DNA of 64,000 bases, taken from the NCBI RefSeq assembly GCF_001424125.1, contig NZ_LMQI01000004.1, positions 372,001 to 436,000 of the forward strand, in the 5' to 3' direction. This DNA comes from Cellulomonas sp. Leaf395 (GTDB lineage: Bacteria; Actinomycetota; Actinomycetes; Actinomycetales; Cellulomonadaceae). Positions 27,114 to 36,175 of this stretch are shown piece after piece. The stretch's first letter is position 1. Every line of letters starts with the position of its first letter. The notes beneath the pieces were generated by a model. The model saw only the letters and a program-made list of their open reading frames with translations, had not been told where the DNA came from and ran no database searches. Both the position numbers and the translations under genes were made by a program.

Positions 27114-27220
27114 CACTCGCATCTGTGGCGGCTAGGAGACGACGAGTGCCGGGGGCCAGCGCCGAGCGGGCATCGCGAGCAGACGCGAGATCGACGTAGA
27201 ACAGGGCTGGGGTGCGACCC

Positions 27221-27239
27221 CTTCATCGAATCTTCATCG
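27221..27239 (+). promoter_or_regulatory. Direct-repeat response-regulator box (copy 2)
   Basis: CTTCATCGAAT-CTTCATCG, two half-sites 11 bp apart, 42 bp before a CsoR-type palindrome and about 135 bp before the P-type ATPase start. The ATPase may therefore answer to both regulators. Confidence 0.6.
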
Positions 27240-27280
27240 TCCGAGGGACTACACGACGACTCACCGGCGTTAGCGTGGAT

Positions 27281-27297
27281 ATACCCCCTAGGGGTAT
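27281..27297. promoter_or_regulatory. CsoR-type operator (copy 1)
   Basis: ATACCCCCTAGGGGTAT is a near-perfect dyad (7-3-7) of the A/T-G/C-A/T form recognised by copper-sensing CsoR repressors. It lies 78 bp before the ATPase gene. Confidence 0.75.
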
Positions 27298-27374
27298 CCC
27301 GCCGTAGAGTTGCACCAGGGTCCGATGGACGGCTCCGACGGGTAACCGAACCGGGTGACCGAAGGGATCTGGCC

Positions 27375-29825
27375 ATGTCCAATCAGACGACAGTCCTCGA
27401 GGTGGGTGGACTTCACTGGGCGACGTCCGCGCCAGTGGTCGAGCGGGCGCTGGAGCGGCGACCCGGAGTGCTGGCGGTCGACGCGAACGCCGCCGCCCAA
27501 ACCGCCACGGTGACGTTCGACGACGACCTGACATCTGTCGCGCAGCTCGCTGGCTGGGTCCGCGACTGCGGGTACCACTGCAACGGAGAGTCCGTCCCTG
27601 ATCACATCTGCGAGCCGATGGGCCAAGCGTCCGACCTCGATGCGCCGCATGCGCACGCCGGACACGGCGGGACGGCAGTGGCACACGATCAGCACGCCGA
27701 ACACGTCACCGCCCCGGCCGCTGCTCCGTCACCTCACGATGCGATGGGACACGGCGGCCACCACGGCGACGGTTCCATCGCTGCGATGGCCAAAGACATG
27801 CGTAACAGGTTCCTCGTGGCCCTCGTGCTCTCGGTGCCGATCACCCTGTGGTCGCCGATCGGTCGCGAGATCATCGGCTTCACGGCACCCGCACCGTTCG
27901 GCCTGCGCGACGACGTCTTCGCCTTGATCCTCTCGCTGCCCGTCATTTTCTACTCGGCCTGGATCTTCTTCGATGGCGCCTACCGTGCCCTGCGCGCCAG
28001 GACCCTCGACATGATGGTCCTGGTCGCCGTCGGGGTCGGAACCGGATGGCTCTACAGCCTGGCCGTGACGCTCTCCGGCGGCGGTGAGGTCTTCTACGAA
28101 GCAGCGAGCGTCCTGGCGACCTTCGTCTTGCTCGGCCACTGGGTCGAGATGCGCGCACGTGGTGGAGCAAACGACGCGGTCCGCACGCTGCTCGAGCTCG
28201 CGCCGGCGACCGCCGTGGTGCTGCGCGACGGAGTCGAGGTCGAGTTGCCGACCTCGGACGTGCACGTCGGGGACCTGGTCCTCGTGCGCCCCGGCGCCAA
28301 GATCCCTGTCGACGCGGTGGTGGAGTCCGGCGAGTCCGAGGTGGACGAGTCGATGGTGACCGGTGAGAGCCTGCCGGTGGCCAAGGCCGCCGGTGACGAG
28401 CTCATCGGCGCCTCGATCAATACCACCGGGACCTTGCGGGCCCGCGCGACCAAGGTTGGCGCCGACACGGCGTTGGCCCAGGTCGTGGCCCTAGTCCAGC
28501 AGGCGCAGAACTCCAAGGCTCCGGGCCAGCGCCTCGCGGACCGAGCCGCGTCGTGGCTCGTCCTCGTCGCACTCGCCGGCGGCGCCCTGACGTTCACGGT
28601 TTGGATCCTTGCGGGTGCCAGCGTGCCCACGGCGATGCTCTTCGCGATCACCGTTGTCGTGATCACCTGCCCGGACGCGTTGGGGCTTGCCACGCCGACG
28701 GCGATCATGGTGGGCACTGGGCTTGGCGCGAAGCGGGGCATCTTGTTCAAGAGCGCCTCCGCGCTCGAGAGCGCGGCGAGCATCGACACGGTGGTACTCG
28801 ACAAGACCGGCACGCTCACCGCCGGCCAGCCACAGGTGACTGACGTTGTGGTCGGCGGCATCGACCGCACGGACCTGATGACCGCCGTGCGAGCGATCGA
28901 ACGCGAGTCCGAGCACCCCCTGGCGAAGGCCATCTCGGCGTACGCGGCCGCGCAGGGCGCCGTTGAGGCATCGGCGTCCGACTTCCGCAACGTGCCCGGT
29001 CATGGCGCCACCGCCCTGGTCGGCGGGAAGCGGATCCTGGTGGGCAACCGCCGGCTCATGACCTCCGAAGACGTCTCGCTCGGGACACTGGACGCCGCGC
29101 GTGCCCGGCTGGCCGCCGGTGGGCGCACAGCCGTGCTGGTCGCGGTGGACGGTCGAGCCGTCGCGGTCTTCGCCCTCGCCGACGAGCCGCGCCCGACGGC
29201 GGCCGCCGCCGTCGCAGCGCTGCACGACTCCGGGGCGCAGGTGGTCATGCTCACGGGCGACAACGAAGACACAGCACGCCGCATCGCGGACCAGCTCGGC
29301 ATCGACACCGTGATCGCGGAGGTGCTGCCCGGCGACAAGGCAGCGAAGATCTCCGAGCTGCAGAGTGCGGGTCGACGCGTGGCCATGGTCGGTGACGGCG
29401 TCAACGATGCTCCCGCACTCGCGACCGCCGACCTCGGCATCGCGATCGGTGCAGGTACGGACGTCGCCATCGAGACGGCCGACGTCGTCCTGATGCGTTC
29501 CGACCCGCTCGACGTTCCCATCGCCCTGCGTGTTGGCCGGGGGACAGTACGCAAGATGCGCCAGAACCTCGGGTGGGCGATCGGCTACAACGCCATCGCA
29601 CTGCCGATCGCCGCCGGCGTGTTCTACCCCTCGCTCGGCCTGTCCCTGAGCCCGGAGATCGCCGCACTGGCCATGTCCGGCTCCTCGGTGATCGTCGCCG
29701 TCAACGCCCTGCTCCTGAAGCGCCTGCACCTACCGACACCGGTCGAGGCCACCACGTCTGTGCTGCCTGCATCACCGAGTGTCGAACCAACGGCCGCAAC
29801 TCCGGCAGCACACAGCGACCGATGA
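27375..29825 (+). CDS. P1B-type heavy-metal ATPase with CPD motif
   Basis: 816 residues. An N-terminal HMA-like fold lacks the metal CxxC (GLHWATSA where GMTCxxC is usual). A His-rich linker follows ([21 protein letters not shown]). Core ATPase motifs are intact: TGES, phosphorylated D476 in DKTGTLT, SEHPLAK and [10 protein letters not shown]. The transport-helix motif is C432-P-D434 instead of CPC or CPH, so metal coordination in the membrane differs from CopA. CsoR and response-regulator sites precede it. It probably exports a metal of the copper/silver type; specificity is open. Confidence 0.85.
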   Translation: MSNQTTVLEVGGLHWATSAPVVERALERRPGVLAVDANAAAQTATVTFDDDLTSVAQLAGWVRDCGYHCNGESVPDHICEPMGQASDLDAPHAHAGHGGTAVAHDQHAEHVTAPAAAPSPHDAMGHGGHHGDGSIAAMAKDMRNRFLVALVLSVPITLWSPIGREIIGFTAPAPFGLRDDVFALILSLPVIFYSAWIFFDGAYRALRARTLDMMVLVAVGVGTGWLYSLAVTLSGGGEVFYEAASVLATFVLLGHWVEMRARGGANDAVRTLLELAPATAVVLRDGVEVELPTSDVHVGDLVLVRPGAKIPVDAVVESGESEVDESMVTGESLPVAKAAGDELIGASINTTGTLRARATKVGADTALAQVVALVQQAQNSKAPGQRLADRAASWLVLVALAGGALTFTVWILAGASVPTAMLFAITVVVITCPDALGLATPTAIMVGTGLGAKRGILFKSASALESAASIDTVVLDKTGTLTAGQPQVTDVVVGGIDRTDLMTAVRAIERESEHPLAKAISAYAAAQGAVEASASDFRNVPGHGATALVGGKRILVGNRRLMTSEDVSLGTLDAARARLAAGGRTAVLVAVDGRAVAVFALADEPRPTAAAAVAALHDSGAQVVMLTGDNEDTARRIADQLGIDTVIAEVLPGDKAAKISELQSAGRRVAMVGDGVNDAPALATADLGIAIGAGTDVAIETADVVLMRSDPLDVPIALRVGRGTVRKMRQNLGWAIGYNAIALPIAAGVFYPSLGLSLSPEIAALAMSGSSVIVAVNALLLKRLHLPTPVEATTSVLPASPSVEPTAATPAAHSDR

Positions 29826-29922
29826 CTGTTCGCTTCCTCAAAAGTTGTCCAACCGTGCGGCGACCCGCCGCTACCCGGCGTCGACCAACCGGTCGGCGCC
29901 CCGAGCAAGAGAAGGAGTCGAG

Positions 29923-30147
29923 ATGAGCACCACGACCTACGGCGTCACCGGAATGACCTGCGGACACTGCGTCGCGGCGGTCACCGAGGAAGTGGGCAAG
30001 GTCGCCGGCGTGAAGGACGTAACTGTCGAACTCGTCAACGGGGGCGAATCGAAGGTCACCGTGGCCAGCGACGGTGAGATCGATGTCGACGACGTCCGCG
30101 CCGCGGTCGACGAGGCCGGGTACGTCCTCACCGGCCCTTCCGCCTGA
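29923..30147 (+). CDS. copZ: Copper chaperone CopZ (copy 1)
   Basis: 74 residues, a single HMA domain with C13-G-H-C16 in GVTGMTCGHCVAAV and the usual end VRAAVDEAGYVL. It carries Cu(I) to P-type ATPases or CsoR in the cytoplasm. AAGGAG stands 6 nt before ATG 29923. It lies 97 bp behind the CPD ATPase and may be cotranscribed with it, which could offset that pump's missing CxxC. Confidence 0.92.
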   Translation: MSTTTYGVTGMTCGHCVAAVTEEVGKVAGVKDVTVELVNGGESKVTVASDGEIDVDDVRAAVDEAGYVLTGPSA

Positions 30148-30419
30148 TCGCTCGCCGGTCGGCTCGCCGGGTCAGCGGCGCGGTGCCCTCGCAGGCGCGA
30201 CTGCGGCGCCCCTTCGAGACCATTCACGGCTCTCGCGCGGGCCACGTCCGGCGAGCCGACCGGCGGTGTGCCCCACGGGCACGGCCGACCCACAACGTCA
30301 GCGCCATCAGGTACCGCCAGGTCGAGATGGGCGCGACCACATGGCCGCCGCACGGCATTCATATGGGGACACACTCGCCCGCGCGCGGCGTGGACGTCTT
30401 GCTCGACCGTTCCAGCCAT

Positions 30420-31037
30420 TCAGTGGTGCTCGTGCAGGTGCCCAGCCTTGTTCGGCGGCATCGCTGTCGAACTGCCCGGCCGCAAGGCGTCCAGAACGAG
30501 AGCGGTCACCGTCCGGGGCGCGTCGGGTGACGTCATGTGGGATGCCGCGCCCAGGGCGTGCGCACAGTAGGTGGCGAGGTCGTCGACGTTGATGTCACCG
30601 CGCACCTGGCCATGACGAACCCCGTCGGCGAGAAGGTCCCGCAGGAGCAAATGGAGCTCGCGCTGGGCGCCCTCCATATGCTCGCCCGTGTGCAGCGTGG
30701 CCGCTGACTCCCCGATGTCATGCGCTGACGACAGGCCGGCGTACGCCTCCAGCACGTCTCGCACCGCGCGGTCTGTGCCCCCAGCACCTGCACGCACCTC
30801 GAGCAGCTGGTCGAGGTGCGTTCGAACCTGGCGCTCATGCCAGGCGAGCACGATCTGGCGACTGTCCGAGAAGTACCGGTAGAGCGCGGCCCGCCCAATC
30901 CCAGCGCGCTCTGCTACCGCGGACATCGTCAAGCCGGTCATGCCCGTCTCTTCAAGAATCGCACCGGAGGCGTCGAGCACGGAGTCGCGCACCGCTTGGC
31001 GGTGGGCGTCGATGGAGTCTCGCCAGAGCGCAGGCAT
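30420..31037 (-). CDS. TetR-family regulator
   Basis: 205 residues. The N-terminal HTH is standard (ILEETGMTGLTMSAVAERAG, IGRAALYRYFSDSRQIVLAW); the C-terminal ligand domain is unspecific and ends in a His-rich tail (AGHLHEHH). ATG 31037 is used. It is divergent from two membrane-protein genes, with repeated GTGACACTG sequences between them. It probably represses that pair; a metal ligand is possible because of the His tail. Confidence 0.85.
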   Translation of the reverse strand: MPALWRDSIDAHRQAVRDSVLDASGAILEETGMTGLTMSAVAERAGIGRAALYRYFSDSRQIVLAWHERQVRTHLDQLLEVRAGAGGTDRAVRDVLEAYAGLSSAHDIGESAATLHTGEHMEGAQRELHLLLRDLLADGVRHGQVRGDINVDDLATYCAHALGAASHMTSPDAPRTVTALVLDALRPGSSTAMPPNKAGHLHEHH

Positions 31038-31057
31038 TGCTGCACAGTACCAACAAC

Positions 31058-31087
31058 GTGACACTGCGTCGCCTCTGTGACACTGTG
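31058..31087. promoter_or_regulatory. Repeated motif between TetR gene and its neighbours
   Basis: GTGACACTG occurs at 31058-31066 and 31077-31085, 19 bp apart, in the 80-bp divergent gap. It is a candidate TetR operator. Confidence 0.4.
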
Positions 31088-31117
31088 TATCGCAAACAGC
31101 GATCGAGGAGACACACC

Positions 31118-31336
31118 ATGGACGTCACGCCCGACCCGGCAACCCCCACCGACTCTGCTGGTGTGCGCCAGCGTCCCCCGACGCCCACGTGGGTCAAGAT
31201 CCTCGCCGTGGTCGGCGTAGTTGCACTCGTGCTTGTCATCGCCGCCTTGTTGTCCGGCGGCGAGCACGGACCGCAGCGCCATAGCTCGCAAGGTGTGCAG
31301 CCCGCGCCGGCGGTGGCGGTTGGTGCATGGCGGTGA
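31118..31336 (+). CDS. Small single-span membrane protein
   Basis: 72 residues behind GAGGAG. A Pro/Thr-rich N-terminus (MDVTPDPATPTDSAG) is followed by one membrane helix (ILAVVGVVALVLVIAALL) and a short His-containing tail (GGEHGPQRHSSQG). It overlaps the next membrane-protein gene by 10 bp. Small proteins of this type accompany copper genes in actinobacteria, but no exact family is claimed. Confidence 0.65.
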   Translation: MDVTPDPATPTDSAGVRQRPPTPTWVKILAVVGVVALVLVIAALLSGGEHGPQRHSSQGVQPAPAVAVGAWR

Positions 31337-31848
31337 CCATGTCGCCGGGCGTGCGCAAGGCAGCGCTATGCCTGCACATCAGCTGCTCGGTCGGCTGGAC
31401 CGGCGCAGTGCTGACGTTTCTGGGCCTGTCTCTGGTAGCCCTCACCACACCGGACGAGACGACGGCGCGTGCGATGTACGTGGCGATGGACGCTTTGGCG
31501 TGGACGGTGCTGGTGCCGCTGGCCGTGGCCTCCCTGGTCACCGGCGTCGTGCAGTCCTTGGGGACGGTGTGGGGACTGACCCGCCACTACTGGGTGGTCA
31601 CCAAGCTCGCGATCACGGTGGCCGCCACCGTCGTACTGGTCCTGTACACGCAGACGCTTGCCGGGCTGGCCGACGTCGCGGCGGCCGCCTCCGGCCAGGA
31701 CGCAGACCTGCTGCGCTCGCCGTCTCCGCTGTTGCACGTCGTCCTCGCCCTGCTCATGCTGCTGGGCGCCACGGTGCTGTCCGTGTTCAAACCCAGGGGC
31801 CTGACCGCGCGGGGATGGCGGCTGCAGCAGCGCGCGCGCTCCGCCTGA
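31327..31848 (+). CDS. Four-helix integral membrane protein
   Basis: 173 residues with four hydrophobic segments (LHISCSVGWTGAVLTFLGLS, WTVLVPLAVASLVTGVVQSL, LAITVAATVVLVLYTQTLAG, LLHVVLALLMLLGATVLSVF). The first helix has a His and the pattern W-T-G, resembling DUF2269/CopD-type proteins. It overlaps the small membrane protein upstream by 10 bp and is probably under TetR control. Confidence 0.75.
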   Translation: MAVTMSPGVRKAALCLHISCSVGWTGAVLTFLGLSLVALTTPDETTARAMYVAMDALAWTVLVPLAVASLVTGVVQSLGTVWGLTRHYWVVTKLAITVAATVVLVLYTQTLAGLADVAAAASGQDADLLRSPSPLLHVVLALLMLLGATVLSVFKPRGLTARGWRLQQRARSA

Positions 31849-31987
31849 GCTCCTCCGGTCGAGCTCCTAGGCGGGGCCGGCTACCTCGGGCGCCGCGCGC
31901 ACAGGGTCCCGTCGACTGCCAAGAGGGAAGGCAAGTTCATCACGCGACCGTGGTTCTGGATGGGATGGTGACCGTCTGGGTGAGGCG

Positions 31988-32866
31988 TCACTCGGTGAAC
32001 GTGATGCCACTGTCCGTGGATCGCAGGATGGCCGACTCGATGACGACGAGGATCTCGAGCTCACCGTTCGGCTGTGCGCGCGCGGTGACAGCCTGGGGCG
32101 CGTGGCCGACGGTTCCCCGTTGATCCCAGGTCGCGCCGCCGTCGGTACTGAGAAAGACACTCCCGTCGGGTGCGACTCCGACCACCGACCGGTCGTCGGA
32201 GAAGAACGCGAGCTGCAGCAGCGGCGCTTGCGGGTCAACGCTCCACGTGGCGCCGCCGTCAGGGGAGAGTGCAGGCCCGGCCTGGCTCGTGGCGAGCAGT
32301 GTCGACCCGTCAGGTGAAACAGCCAGGGCGAACGTGTCGACCGGTGGTTCCAGAGTGGTCCAGCTCTGCCCGTCGGCGGTGCTCAGAACCGCCGTTCCGT
32401 CGTAGCCGACCACTCCCGCTTGGGATGCGGTCAGCGTGTGGAAGTCGCTCTGCCCTTCGCGCGAGAGGGTCGACCATGTCTGGCCGGCGTCGGTGGACTC
32501 AATCAGTCCGACAGGGTTCGCCATCTTCACCCCAGGCCCGGGGTGGCCCGAGGAGTAGAAGTGGTTTGGTCCCGCTGCGGTGAAGCCCATCAAATCGATC
32601 ACCGGGCCGACGCGCACGGGTCCGCTTTGGTCGTAGCGGAACAGGCCGTCGTGGGTAGCGAGGTACACCTTGTCGTCGGCGGCGTTGAAGGCGACGCCGT
32701 GCACATGCTCGCTGGGAAGCCCCTGCCCGGGCGCAGCCCCCGCGGTGCCGTGGTCCCGGGAGCTGTCGGTGTTTGCGGGCGCCGAGCAGCCGGCCAGAAC
32801 CAGCGCCAGCAGCGCGACGCATGAAGCGGCGCGGCGTGCGCGGTGAGGTGCAAGGGTGAGGGGCAT
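31988..32866 (-). CDS. Sialidase/BNR-repeat-like lipoprotein (F510_1955-like)
   Basis: 292 residues. The lipoprotein signal ends LALVLAGC. The mature part is a beta-propeller with recurring Asp-box-like units (STDAGQTWSTL, STADGQSWTTL, SPDGGATWSV, STDGGATWDQ, STDSGITF) and begins EHVHGVAFNAADDKVYLATH, as in the F510_1955-type propellers found at copper loci. It probably acts at the cell surface. ATG 32866 gives the signal peptide. Hydrolase activity is not supported by visible catalytic residues. Confidence 0.8.
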   Translation of the reverse strand: MPLTLAPHRARRAASCVALLALVLAGCSAPANTDSSRDHGTAGAAPGQGLPSEHVHGVAFNAADDKVYLATHDGLFRYDQSGPVRVGPVIDLMGFTAAGPNHFYSSGHPGPGVKMANPVGLIESTDAGQTWSTLSREGQSDFHTLTASQAGVVGYDGTAVLSTADGQSWTTLEPPVDTFALAVSPDGSTLLATSQAGPALSPDGGATWSVDPQAPLLQLAFFSDDRSVVGVAPDGSVFLSTDGGATWDQRGTVGHAPQAVTARAQPNGELEILVVIESAILRSTDSGITFTE

Positions 32867-32886
32867 CGCAGTTGTCCGAACGGGGG

Positions 32887-33243
32887 CTAGGACGGGGTCC
32901 GGTTGGACCTGTCGATGATGTGCGGATCGAACGACTCGGGAGTCGGCGCACGCCCCGGCCCGCCGTCGGTGAGCCAGTTCTCCAGTTCCTGCGTCAGCTC
33001 GTCGCCGGCGATCCTCTCGAGCCAGACCGGCCGTGCATCTCGCCTGCGACCTGATGCAGGTCGAACGACGAGGACGTCGCCGCGGTTGCACTCGTCAAGA
33101 CACTCCGACAGCGTCAAGCGGGTCACCCCGCGTGCTTCGAGTCGTCGCAGGCGCCCGAGCTGGCCACCGCTGGCGGGATCGGTGTCACCGAGTGTCTCGC
33201 CCACACAGAGGGAGCACGCGGTCAAGCCCGGCTTCATGCCCAA
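32887..33243 (-). CDS. (2Fe-2S) ferredoxin-like/DUF1636-type protein
   Basis: 118 residues. The order C-S-L-C-V-G near residue 10, then TLSECLDECNRGDVLVVRPA, matches the thioredoxin-like ferredoxin group, where a Cys pair and a later CxxxC bind a cluster. The C-terminus (VWLERIAGDELTQELENWLT) agrees. It lies 20 bp upstream of the propeller lipoprotein on the same strand, so the two are likely cotranscribed. Confidence 0.65.
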   Translation of the reverse strand: MGMKPGLTACSLCVGETLGDTDPASGGQLGRLRRLEARGVTRLTLSECLDECNRGDVLVVRPASGRRRDARPVWLERIAGDELTQELENWLTDGGPGRAPTPESFDPHIIDRSNRTPS

Positions 33244-33278
33244 CCGGTTTCTCTAGTGTGCTGACGAGTCAACCGGCG

Positions 33279-34070
33279 TCAGCCGACCCGGATGAAGGTC
33301 GGGCTCGACTGCCAGATCTCTCGCACCTGGATCGTCTTGCCCGGACGCGGCGAGTCGATCTGAAGGTTGTCTCCGATGTAGATCGAGATGTGGCCCGGCG
33401 ACCAGATCAGGTCCCCCGGCTGAGCGTCCGCCCGGGATACGACCGTGCCGGCGTTGCGCTGTGCCGAGGAGGTGCGCGGCAGGGAGATGCCTACCTGAGC
33501 AAAGACGTAGGACGTGAAGCCGGAGCAGTCGAAGCCGTCCGGCGTCGTGCCGCCTGCCACATAGGGAACTCCGACGTACCGCATACCGATCTCGACGATC
33601 GCATTGCCGTTTGCGCTTGCCGGGACCGCGATGGCGGGCGCGGGTGCCTCGGCCGGCGTTGCGACCGTCGAGTCAGCGGGCGCCGCGGTGGCCGCCCGTT
33701 CGCGCGACCGCGAAGCAGGGGCGGGAGCCGCCGGCGCGGGTGGCGGTGGGGGCGCGACCGCGGTGACGGCCGGCGCTTCGAAGGTCCAAGCCACGTCCGT
33801 AGGGACGACCACCTGGGACGCGAGTGCGGCACGTGCAGGCTCGGTCAGCGCAGCGGTGTCCACCGACCCGAAGGCCCATGCTGATTCGGTGCTCTGGGCC
33901 GCATGGCTTGGGGTCCCAGCCATGGAGACCACGAGTCCGGACGTGAGCACGGCCGCCGCCGAGCGACGACCGGCCGTCGCCATCCCTTCGGCCGACGCTG
34001 CGGCGATGTCATCAAGTGCGGTCAACGAGCGGCCGGTGGCGCGGTGGCGCGCGGCGGAGCGAGCGAGCAT
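33279..34070 (-). CDS. NlpC/P60 cell-wall endopeptidase
   Basis: 263 residues from ATG 34070 (GGGAGG upstream). A twin-Arg-like basic start and hydrophobic segment (AAAVLTSGLVVSMAGTPSHA) form an export signal, followed by a Pro/Ala linker. The NlpC/P60 domain has catalytic C182 (DCSGFTSYVF) and H227 (PGHISIYIG). It cleaves peptidoglycan stem peptides. It is 35 bp upstream of the ferredoxin-like gene on the same strand. Its presence in a copper block is unusual. Confidence 0.9.
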   Translation of the reverse strand: MLARSAARHRATGRSLTALDDIAAASAEGMATAGRRSAAAVLTSGLVVSMAGTPSHAAQSTESAWAFGSVDTAALTEPARAALASQVVVPTDVAWTFEAPAVTAVAPPPPPAPAAPAPASRSRERAATAAPADSTVATPAEAPAPAIAVPASANGNAIVEIGMRYVGVPYVAGGTTPDGFDCSGFTSYVFAQVGISLPRTSSAQRNAGTVVSRADAQPGDLIWSPGHISIYIGDNLQIDSPRPGKTIQVREIWQSSPTFIRVG

Positions 34071-34392
34071 GAAGCCTCCCTGACGCCTTCGAGGTGAGCT
34101 GTCGGGTTCGGGAGAGAGTCGCCCGGCCAGACGTGCTGGCTTCACCCCAAGGACGCCGATTCGGCGTCCACGTTCTTGGTTCCCCCGTCCCTGCCATTTC
34201 TGTTGCGGGCCTGCAGTGGTGGCAGGGCTCGGCGCCCAGCTGCAGGTGTGTCGGCGGTCGCCGACCGCCTGATCCTAGGCAGCGCTCTGCTCGCACTGGG
34301 CCGTCGGCCGCAAGACTTCATCGAACCTTCATGGCTTTCAGCGATACGCATGCGGAGTGCTGACTGGTGCGCGCGAGACGTAACCTCGCCGG
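34071..34392. other. Intergenic region with hairpin and regulator box
   Basis: No gene is seen. It holds a 9-1-9 dyad (GGACGCCGA-T-TCGGCGTCC, 34151-34169) and the third response-regulator box (34316-34334). It separates the divergent NlpC/P60 gene and the 85-aa ORF. Confidence 0.6.
34316..34334 (+). promoter_or_regulatory. Direct-repeat response-regulator box (copy 3)
   Basis: CTTCATCGAAC-CTTCATGG matches the copy at 27221 in 17 of 19 bases. It lies 58 bp before the 85-aa ORF and 245 bp upstream of the divergent NlpC/P60 gene. Confidence 0.6.
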
Positions 34393-34650
34393 GTGGACCG
34401 GCACCAGATGCACCGCATCAACCTGTCTGGCGCTGACTTGATGCTGCTGCGCGCTGGACTCCGCGCGTACCTGCGGACGTTCGAAGCGCACGCAGCCGAG
34501 GACGACTACGACAGCCACAATCATGAGCAGGTGGCGGCCCTGCGAAAGACCGTAGGCGAGTTGATCTGGCGTCTCGAGGAAGCTGACGCGCCACCGGGAG
34601 CACGCATCGAGCACAGCGACGAAGCGATTGCACCGTCCAACGAGGACTGA
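34393..34650 (+). CDS. Hypothetical acidic protein (85 aa)
   Basis: It starts GTG 34393. The chain MDRHQMHRINLSGADLMLLR, AYLRTFEAHAAEDDYDSHNH is helical, acidic and His-rich. The response-regulator box 58 bp upstream is at a distance suited to activation, so it is probably part of the copper regulon. No family is recognised. Confidence 0.55.
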   Translation: MDRHQMHRINLSGADLMLLRAGLRAYLRTFEAHAAEDDYDSHNHEQVAALRKTVGELIWRLEEADAPPGARIEHSDEAIAPSNED

Positions 34651-34779
34651 CCCGACGTCTCGCCATGCCGAAGCGATGGGTGGCCGTACCCAAGTGGCGC
34701 GCTGACCCTTCTTGAGACCGCGATCGTTTCCGGACGGTCGCCGTGATGTGCCACTCACGATCCGGCAGGCGATCGGCGG

Positions 34780-34796
34780 ATACCCCCGGGGCGTAT
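34780..34796. promoter_or_regulatory. CsoR-type operator (copy 2)
   Basis: ATACCCCCGGGGCGTAT, a weaker dyad of the same form as the other CsoR-type sites, 178 bp before copZ copy 2. Confidence 0.45.
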
Positions 34797-34904
34797 CGCC
34801 CTGACCCGTGCCACATGCCGGCATTCCCGCCGTGACGCAGGCCGCACGGCGTCGCCGCGCTGCGCTGCCGACGATGATCCGCCGACCGCTCCTGTGCGTC
34901 GGGA

Positions 34905-34921
34905 ATACCCAGGGGGGGTAT
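34905..34921. promoter_or_regulatory. CsoR-type operator (copy 3)
   Basis: ATACCCAGGGGGGGTAT, centred 34 bp upstream of copy 4. The pair probably controls the copZ-copA-csoR operon. Confidence 0.7.
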
Positions 34922-34938
34922 AGCCTTGGAGCAGGCAG

Positions 34939-34955
34939 ATACCCACCGGGGGTAT
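34939..34955. promoter_or_regulatory. CsoR-type operator (copy 4)
   Basis: ATACCCACCGGGGGTAT ends 18 bp before the copZ start codon, a position suited to repression. Confidence 0.75.
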
Positions 34956-34973
34956 CCCAAGCATAGGAGCGAC

Positions 34974-35183
34974 ATGACGACGACCGAGTTCCAGGTGACC
35001 GGGATGACGTGCGCGCACTGCGAGATGTCGATCCGCGAGGAGGTCGGCCAGGTGCCGAACGTCACCGGCATCGAGGTCAGCGCGCACACCGGCAAGCTGG
35101 TCGTGACCAGTTCTGGCCAGGTCGTCGACGCGGCAGTTCTCGCAGCGGTCGACGAGGCCGGGTACTCGGCGGTGCGAGCCTGA
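34974..35183 (+). CDS. copZ: Copper chaperone CopZ (copy 2)
   Basis: 69 residues, an HMA domain with C13-A-H-C16 in QVTGMTCAHCEMSI. Behind two CsoR-type operators and GGAG, it opens a five-gene copper operon ending in csoR. Its stop codon overlaps the start of the next gene as TGATG. It differs clearly from copy 1, so this is not a recent duplication. Confidence 0.92.
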   Translation: MTTTEFQVTGMTCAHCEMSIREEVGQVPNVTGIEVSAHTGKLVVTSSGQVVDAAVLAAVDEAGYSAVRA

Positions 35184-36136
35184 TGAACGCAGCTGGACGA
35201 CTCTCCGCCTACGGGGCAGGGCTCGTGCTGGCCTTCGGCGGCGCGTTCGCGATCGCGACGGCAGTCGCGCCTGACGACGCGGCAGCAGACTGGCAGGCGT
35301 CGACCGCGCAGGAGCATGGTGAGGCGCCCGCGCGGGAGCACGGTGAGGTATCGACGTCCGCCGAGGGGCTTCGCGGACTGGGTCTGGCCCAGGACGGGTT
35401 CATGCTCTCGCCGGTGGAGGTGCCGGCGAGCGTGGAGGAGCAGGGCGAGCTGTCGTTCCGGGTCCTCGACGACGACGGCGACCCGGTGAGCACGTTCACC
35501 ACCTCGCACGACAAGGAACTGCACCTGATCGTGGTCCGCTCGGACGGTACGCGGTACAAGCACGTGCACCCTGAGCTGGACCGCTCGAGCGGGACCTGGT
35601 CGTTGCCGTGGAGCTGGGATGCGGCCGGTGCCTACCGAGTGTTCGCCGACTTCGTGCCTGCCGACGAGGAGGACACCAACGTCACGCTGACCCGCACGGT
35701 CGAGGTCAGCGGACCGTTCACCGCGGCGACGTCGCACGAGGTCATGACCACCCACAGCGTGGACGGCTTCGATGCGACGATCACCGGTGACCTGGTCGCG
35801 GGATCGACGACCGAGCTGACGGTCTCCCTCGCTCGCGACGGCAAGCCCGTGACGACCCTGCAGCCCTACCTGGGGGCATTCGGCCACCTGGTCGCCCTGC
35901 GGGAGGGGGACCTGGGGTACCTGCACGTGCACGCCGAGGGCGACGAGCCGCAGCCCGGCGAGACAGCGGGCCCCTCGATCACCTTCGCGACCCAGGCGCC
36001 CACACCGGGCCGCTACCTGCTCTACCTGGACTTCCAGGTCGACGGGCAGGTCCACACCGCCCGGTTCGTCCTGGACGCGGCCGTCGGCGACGGCACGAGC
36101 GGCCAGATGACCGACATGGACTCCAGCGGGCACTGA
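35183..36136 (+). CDS. Exported copper-operon protein with His-rich beta domains
   Basis: 317 residues, ATG within the copZ stop (TGATG). An N-terminal membrane/signal segment (YGAGLVLAFGGAFAIATAVA) is followed by two beta-sandwich-like units: LHLIVVRSDGTRYKHVHPEL and AGAYRVFADFVP, then HLVALREGDLGYLHVHAEGD and GRYLLYLDFQVDGQVHTARF. The repeated HVHP/HVHA patterns suggest external metal sites. It is commonly seen between copZ and copA in actinobacteria and probably binds copper outside the membrane. Confidence 0.75.
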   Translation: MNAAGRLSAYGAGLVLAFGGAFAIATAVAPDDAAADWQASTAQEHGEAPAREHGEVSTSAEGLRGLGLAQDGFMLSPVEVPASVEEQGELSFRVLDDDGDPVSTFTTSHDKELHLIVVRSDGTRYKHVHPELDRSSGTWSLPWSWDAAGAYRVFADFVPADEEDTNVTLTRTVEVSGPFTAATSHEVMTTHSVDGFDATITGDLVAGSTTELTVSLARDGKPVTTLQPYLGAFGHLVALREGDLGYLHVHAEGDEPQPGETAGPSITFATQAPTPGRYLLYLDFQVDGQVHTARFVLDAAVGDGTSGQMTDMDSSGH

Positions 36137-36175
36137 CCCACGGGTCGGCTCGCACGAGCTGGAAGGAACGTGCTG

